Below, piece by piece: positions 20,282-21,707 of a stretch of 21,707 nt of DNA. Under the pieces are notes generated by a model, which did not search any database, was not told the DNA's origin, and worked only from the letters and a program-made list of their open reading frames with translations. Source of the DNA: JANQKX01 sp039028695 (GTDB lineage: Bacteria > Pseudomonadota > Alphaproteobacteria > Kiloniellales > Kiloniellaceae); the NCBI GenBank assembly GCA_039028695.1, contig JBCCHN010000085.1, forward strand, positions 1-21,707, given 5' to 3'. The position numbers and the translations under genes were made by a program. How positions within the stretch are numbered: the first letter of the stretch is position 1; each line of letters opens with the position of its first letter.

Positions 20282-21707
20282 ATGGCGGCCACACAAAGAG
20301 CCTCGTCGCGTCGCGCCCGGCGAGAACAGCGGAGCAAAAGCGTAACCGCGACCGGCGCCCCTTTTGTCAAACGCGCCATTCCCTATTACGATTTCCTGAG
20401 TGAAGAAGGGCTCGTCCGCCTGGAAGAGCAGGCCGACTGGCTGATCCAAGAGGTCGGGCTAGAGTTCCGCGAGGACCCGGAGGCTTTGCGGATTTGGAAA
20501 GCGGGTGGCGCCGATGTCAATGACACCCGTGTTCGCCTGCCCCGAGGCATGGCCCGTGAGCTTTGCAAAACCGCCCCGTTCCAATTCACCCAGGTGGCGC
20601 GCAACCCGGCCCGATCGGTGCAGATCGGCGGCGACAACGCGGTGTTCGCCCCCGTCTATGGCCCGCCCTTCGTGCGATGCCTGGAAAAAGGCCGTCGATA
20701 TGGCGCTTTGGAGGACTTCGAAAAACTGGTCAAGCTGACATCCATGCTGCCGGCGCTGCACCACTCGGGTTTTGTCACTTGCGAGCCCTGCGACATACCG
20801 GTGAACAAGCGCCACCTGGACATGCTCTATACCCATTACCGCTGTTCCGATAAAGCGACCCTGGGCGCTATCACGGAAAAATCCCGAGCCGAAGATTGTG
20901 TCGCCATGGCCAAGATTTTGTTCGGCGAGGAGATGATGGCAGAGAACTGCGTCATCATGGGCAACGTCAACACCAACTCGCCCTTGCTGGTGGACCGGGT
21001 GGTCACCGAGGCCATCCAGGTCTATTGCGGCGCGGGCCAAGGCATCGTGGTGGCGCCCTTTATCTTGGGCGGCGCCATGGGGCCGGTGACCACCGCCGCC
21101 TCCATTGCGCAAGCCCTGGCCGAAGCCATGATGTGCTGTGCCTTTAGCCAGCTTGTCAAACCGGGCGCTCCCTTCGTGCTGGGCAACTTCCTGTCGTCTA
21201 TGAGCCTGAAAAGCGGGGCGCCCACCTTTGGCATGCCCGAGCCGGTGATGTCCAACTACATCATCGGCCAGTTGGCGCGGCGCCTGGGCGTGCCCTTGCG
21301 CAGCGGCGGCTCGCTCACGGCCTCGAAACTGCCGGACGCCCAGGCCGCCGCCGAGTCCGCGGATTCCATGCATGCCACCGCGATCGGCGGGGCCAACTTC
21401 GTGCTCCATGCCGCCGGCTGGCTTGAGGGGGGGCTGGTGACCTCCTTTGAAAAGCTGATCATCGACGCGGATCGCCTGGGCGCCTATCAAGTGCTGCTCG
21501 AAGGCCTGCCCCTGGATGACAATGCCATCGCCCAGGATGCCTATAGGGAGGTTGAGCCCTCGGGCCACTTCCTGGGCTGTGGCCACACCATGGCGAATTA
21601 CGAAACCGCCTTTTACGACGCGACCATGTCGGATTCTGAGTCCTTCGAGCAGTGGTCGGAAAAGGGCGCGCAGGACACCATGACCCGTGCCCACGCGCGA
21701 TGGAACG
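20282..21707 (+). CDS. MttB-family (trimethylamine methyltransferase-like) corrinoid methyltransferase, 3' end outside window
   Basis: Open frame from ATG 20282 with a strong ribosome-binding site (GGGAGGAG at 20265-20272) through the window edge: 475 codons seen, so most of a protein usually about 500-520 aa. Family marks include RVRLPRGMARELCKTAPF, ARNPARSVQIGGDNAVFAPVYGPP, NVNTNSPLLVDR, and GQGIVVAPFILGGAMGPVT, the TIM-barrel core of MttB proteins. MttB enzymes transfer a methyl group from a methylated amine to a corrinoid protein. Archaeal trimethylamine MttB needs pyrrolysine at an in-frame TAG; no TAG interrupts this frame, so it belongs to the non-pyrrolysine group, whose characterised members demethylate quaternary amines such as glycine betaine, carnitine or related compounds. 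The N-terminus is Arg-rich. It is divergent from the LysR/M20 unit. No corrinoid protein gene is visible in the window. Confidence 0.9.
   Translation, partial: MAATQRASSRRARREQRSKSVTATGAPFVKRAIPYYDFLSEEGLVRLEEQADWLIQEVGLEFREDPEALRIWKAGGADVNDTRVRLPRGMARELCKTAPFQFTQVARNPARSVQIGGDNAVFAPVYGPPFVRCLEKGRRYGALEDFEKLVKLTSMLPALHHSGFVTCEPCDIPVNKRHLDMLYTHYRCSDKATLGAITEKSRAEDCVAMAKILFGEEMMAENCVIMGNVNTNSPLLVDRVVTEAIQVYCGAGQGIVVAPFILGGAMGPVTTAASIAQALAEAMMCCAFSQLVKPGAPFVLGNFLSSMSLKSGAPTFGMPEPVMSNYIIGQLARRLGVPLRSGGSLTASKLPDAQAAAESADSMHATAIGGANFVLHAAGWLEGGLVTSFEKLIIDADRLGAYQVLLEGLPLDDNAIAQDAYREVEPSGHFLGCGHTMANYETAFYDATMSDSESFEQWSEKGAQDTMTRAHARWN

Noticed and set aside
20459..21694. A 411-codon open frame on the minus strand
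   Set aside because: It is antisense to the MttB-family gene, whose plus-strand frame has a strong ribosome-binding site and clear family motifs. The minus frame is Gly/His/Arg-rich with no recognisable domain and reflects GC-rich codon structure.

Overview
This window looks like a piece of an alphaproteobacterial chromosome, most likely Rhodospirillales or a related free-living lineage. Coding regions are GC-rich, and a few intergenic stretches are strikingly AT-rich (1-118, about 1550-1720, 14890-15050). The gene set fits that group: an Flp-type pilin, a soluble transhydrogenase, a bactofilin, a TIGR02281-type membrane aspartic protease, a GcvA-like LysR regulator and an MttB-family methyltransferase. 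The taxonomic call is inference from protein families only. No rRNA, tRNA, insertion sequence, phage gene or CRISPR array was seen.

Layout. (1) 1-2818 is accessory in character: an AT-rich leader, a 49-residue Flp/Fap pilin, a coupled Sel1-like membrane protein, a convergent 41-residue one-helix membrane protein on the minus strand, an uncertain transcription unit closed by a strong terminator, and an aspartic protease. (2) 2896-6111 holds two amidase-signature enzymes in divergent transcription units; the plus-strand one follows a small secreted protein. (3) 6260-9277 is a plus-strand run sth - chaC - GST (NAD(P)H balance, glutathione turnover, glutathione transfer), ending in seven 17-bp tandem repeats. 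(4) 9480-13127 has a CaiD-like crotonase convergent with apt, then a DapA-family aldolase and a zinc-free medium-chain dehydrogenase. (5) 13128-15225 is mostly non-coding, with a possible structured RNA and two minus-strand genes of unknown function. (6) 15226-16011 is a bactofilin, followed by two strong terminators. (7) 16164-21707 reads LysR, M20 amidohydrolase and a Tat-exported peptide-type binding protein on minus, with an MttB-family methyltransferase on plus running off the window edge.

How the genes may work together. Region 7 has the form of a regulated catabolic module: divergent LysR regulator, hydrolase, uptake binding protein and a corrinoid-type methyltransferase that would act on a methylated amine. 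The CaiD-like enzyme about 10 kb away acts on carnitinyl-CoA in its family, so quaternary amine catabolism is a reasonable but unproven theme. Region 3 forms a redox/thiol group.

The most unusual structural signal is that three unrelated genes (first amidase, GST, dehydrogenase) each end in a short tandem repeat that begins at or within a few bases of the stop codon and puts stop codons into all three frames. Other points of interest are the 41-residue membrane protein, an AT-rich sequence block duplicated 1.6 kb apart, and the roughly 135-nt structured RNA candidate.
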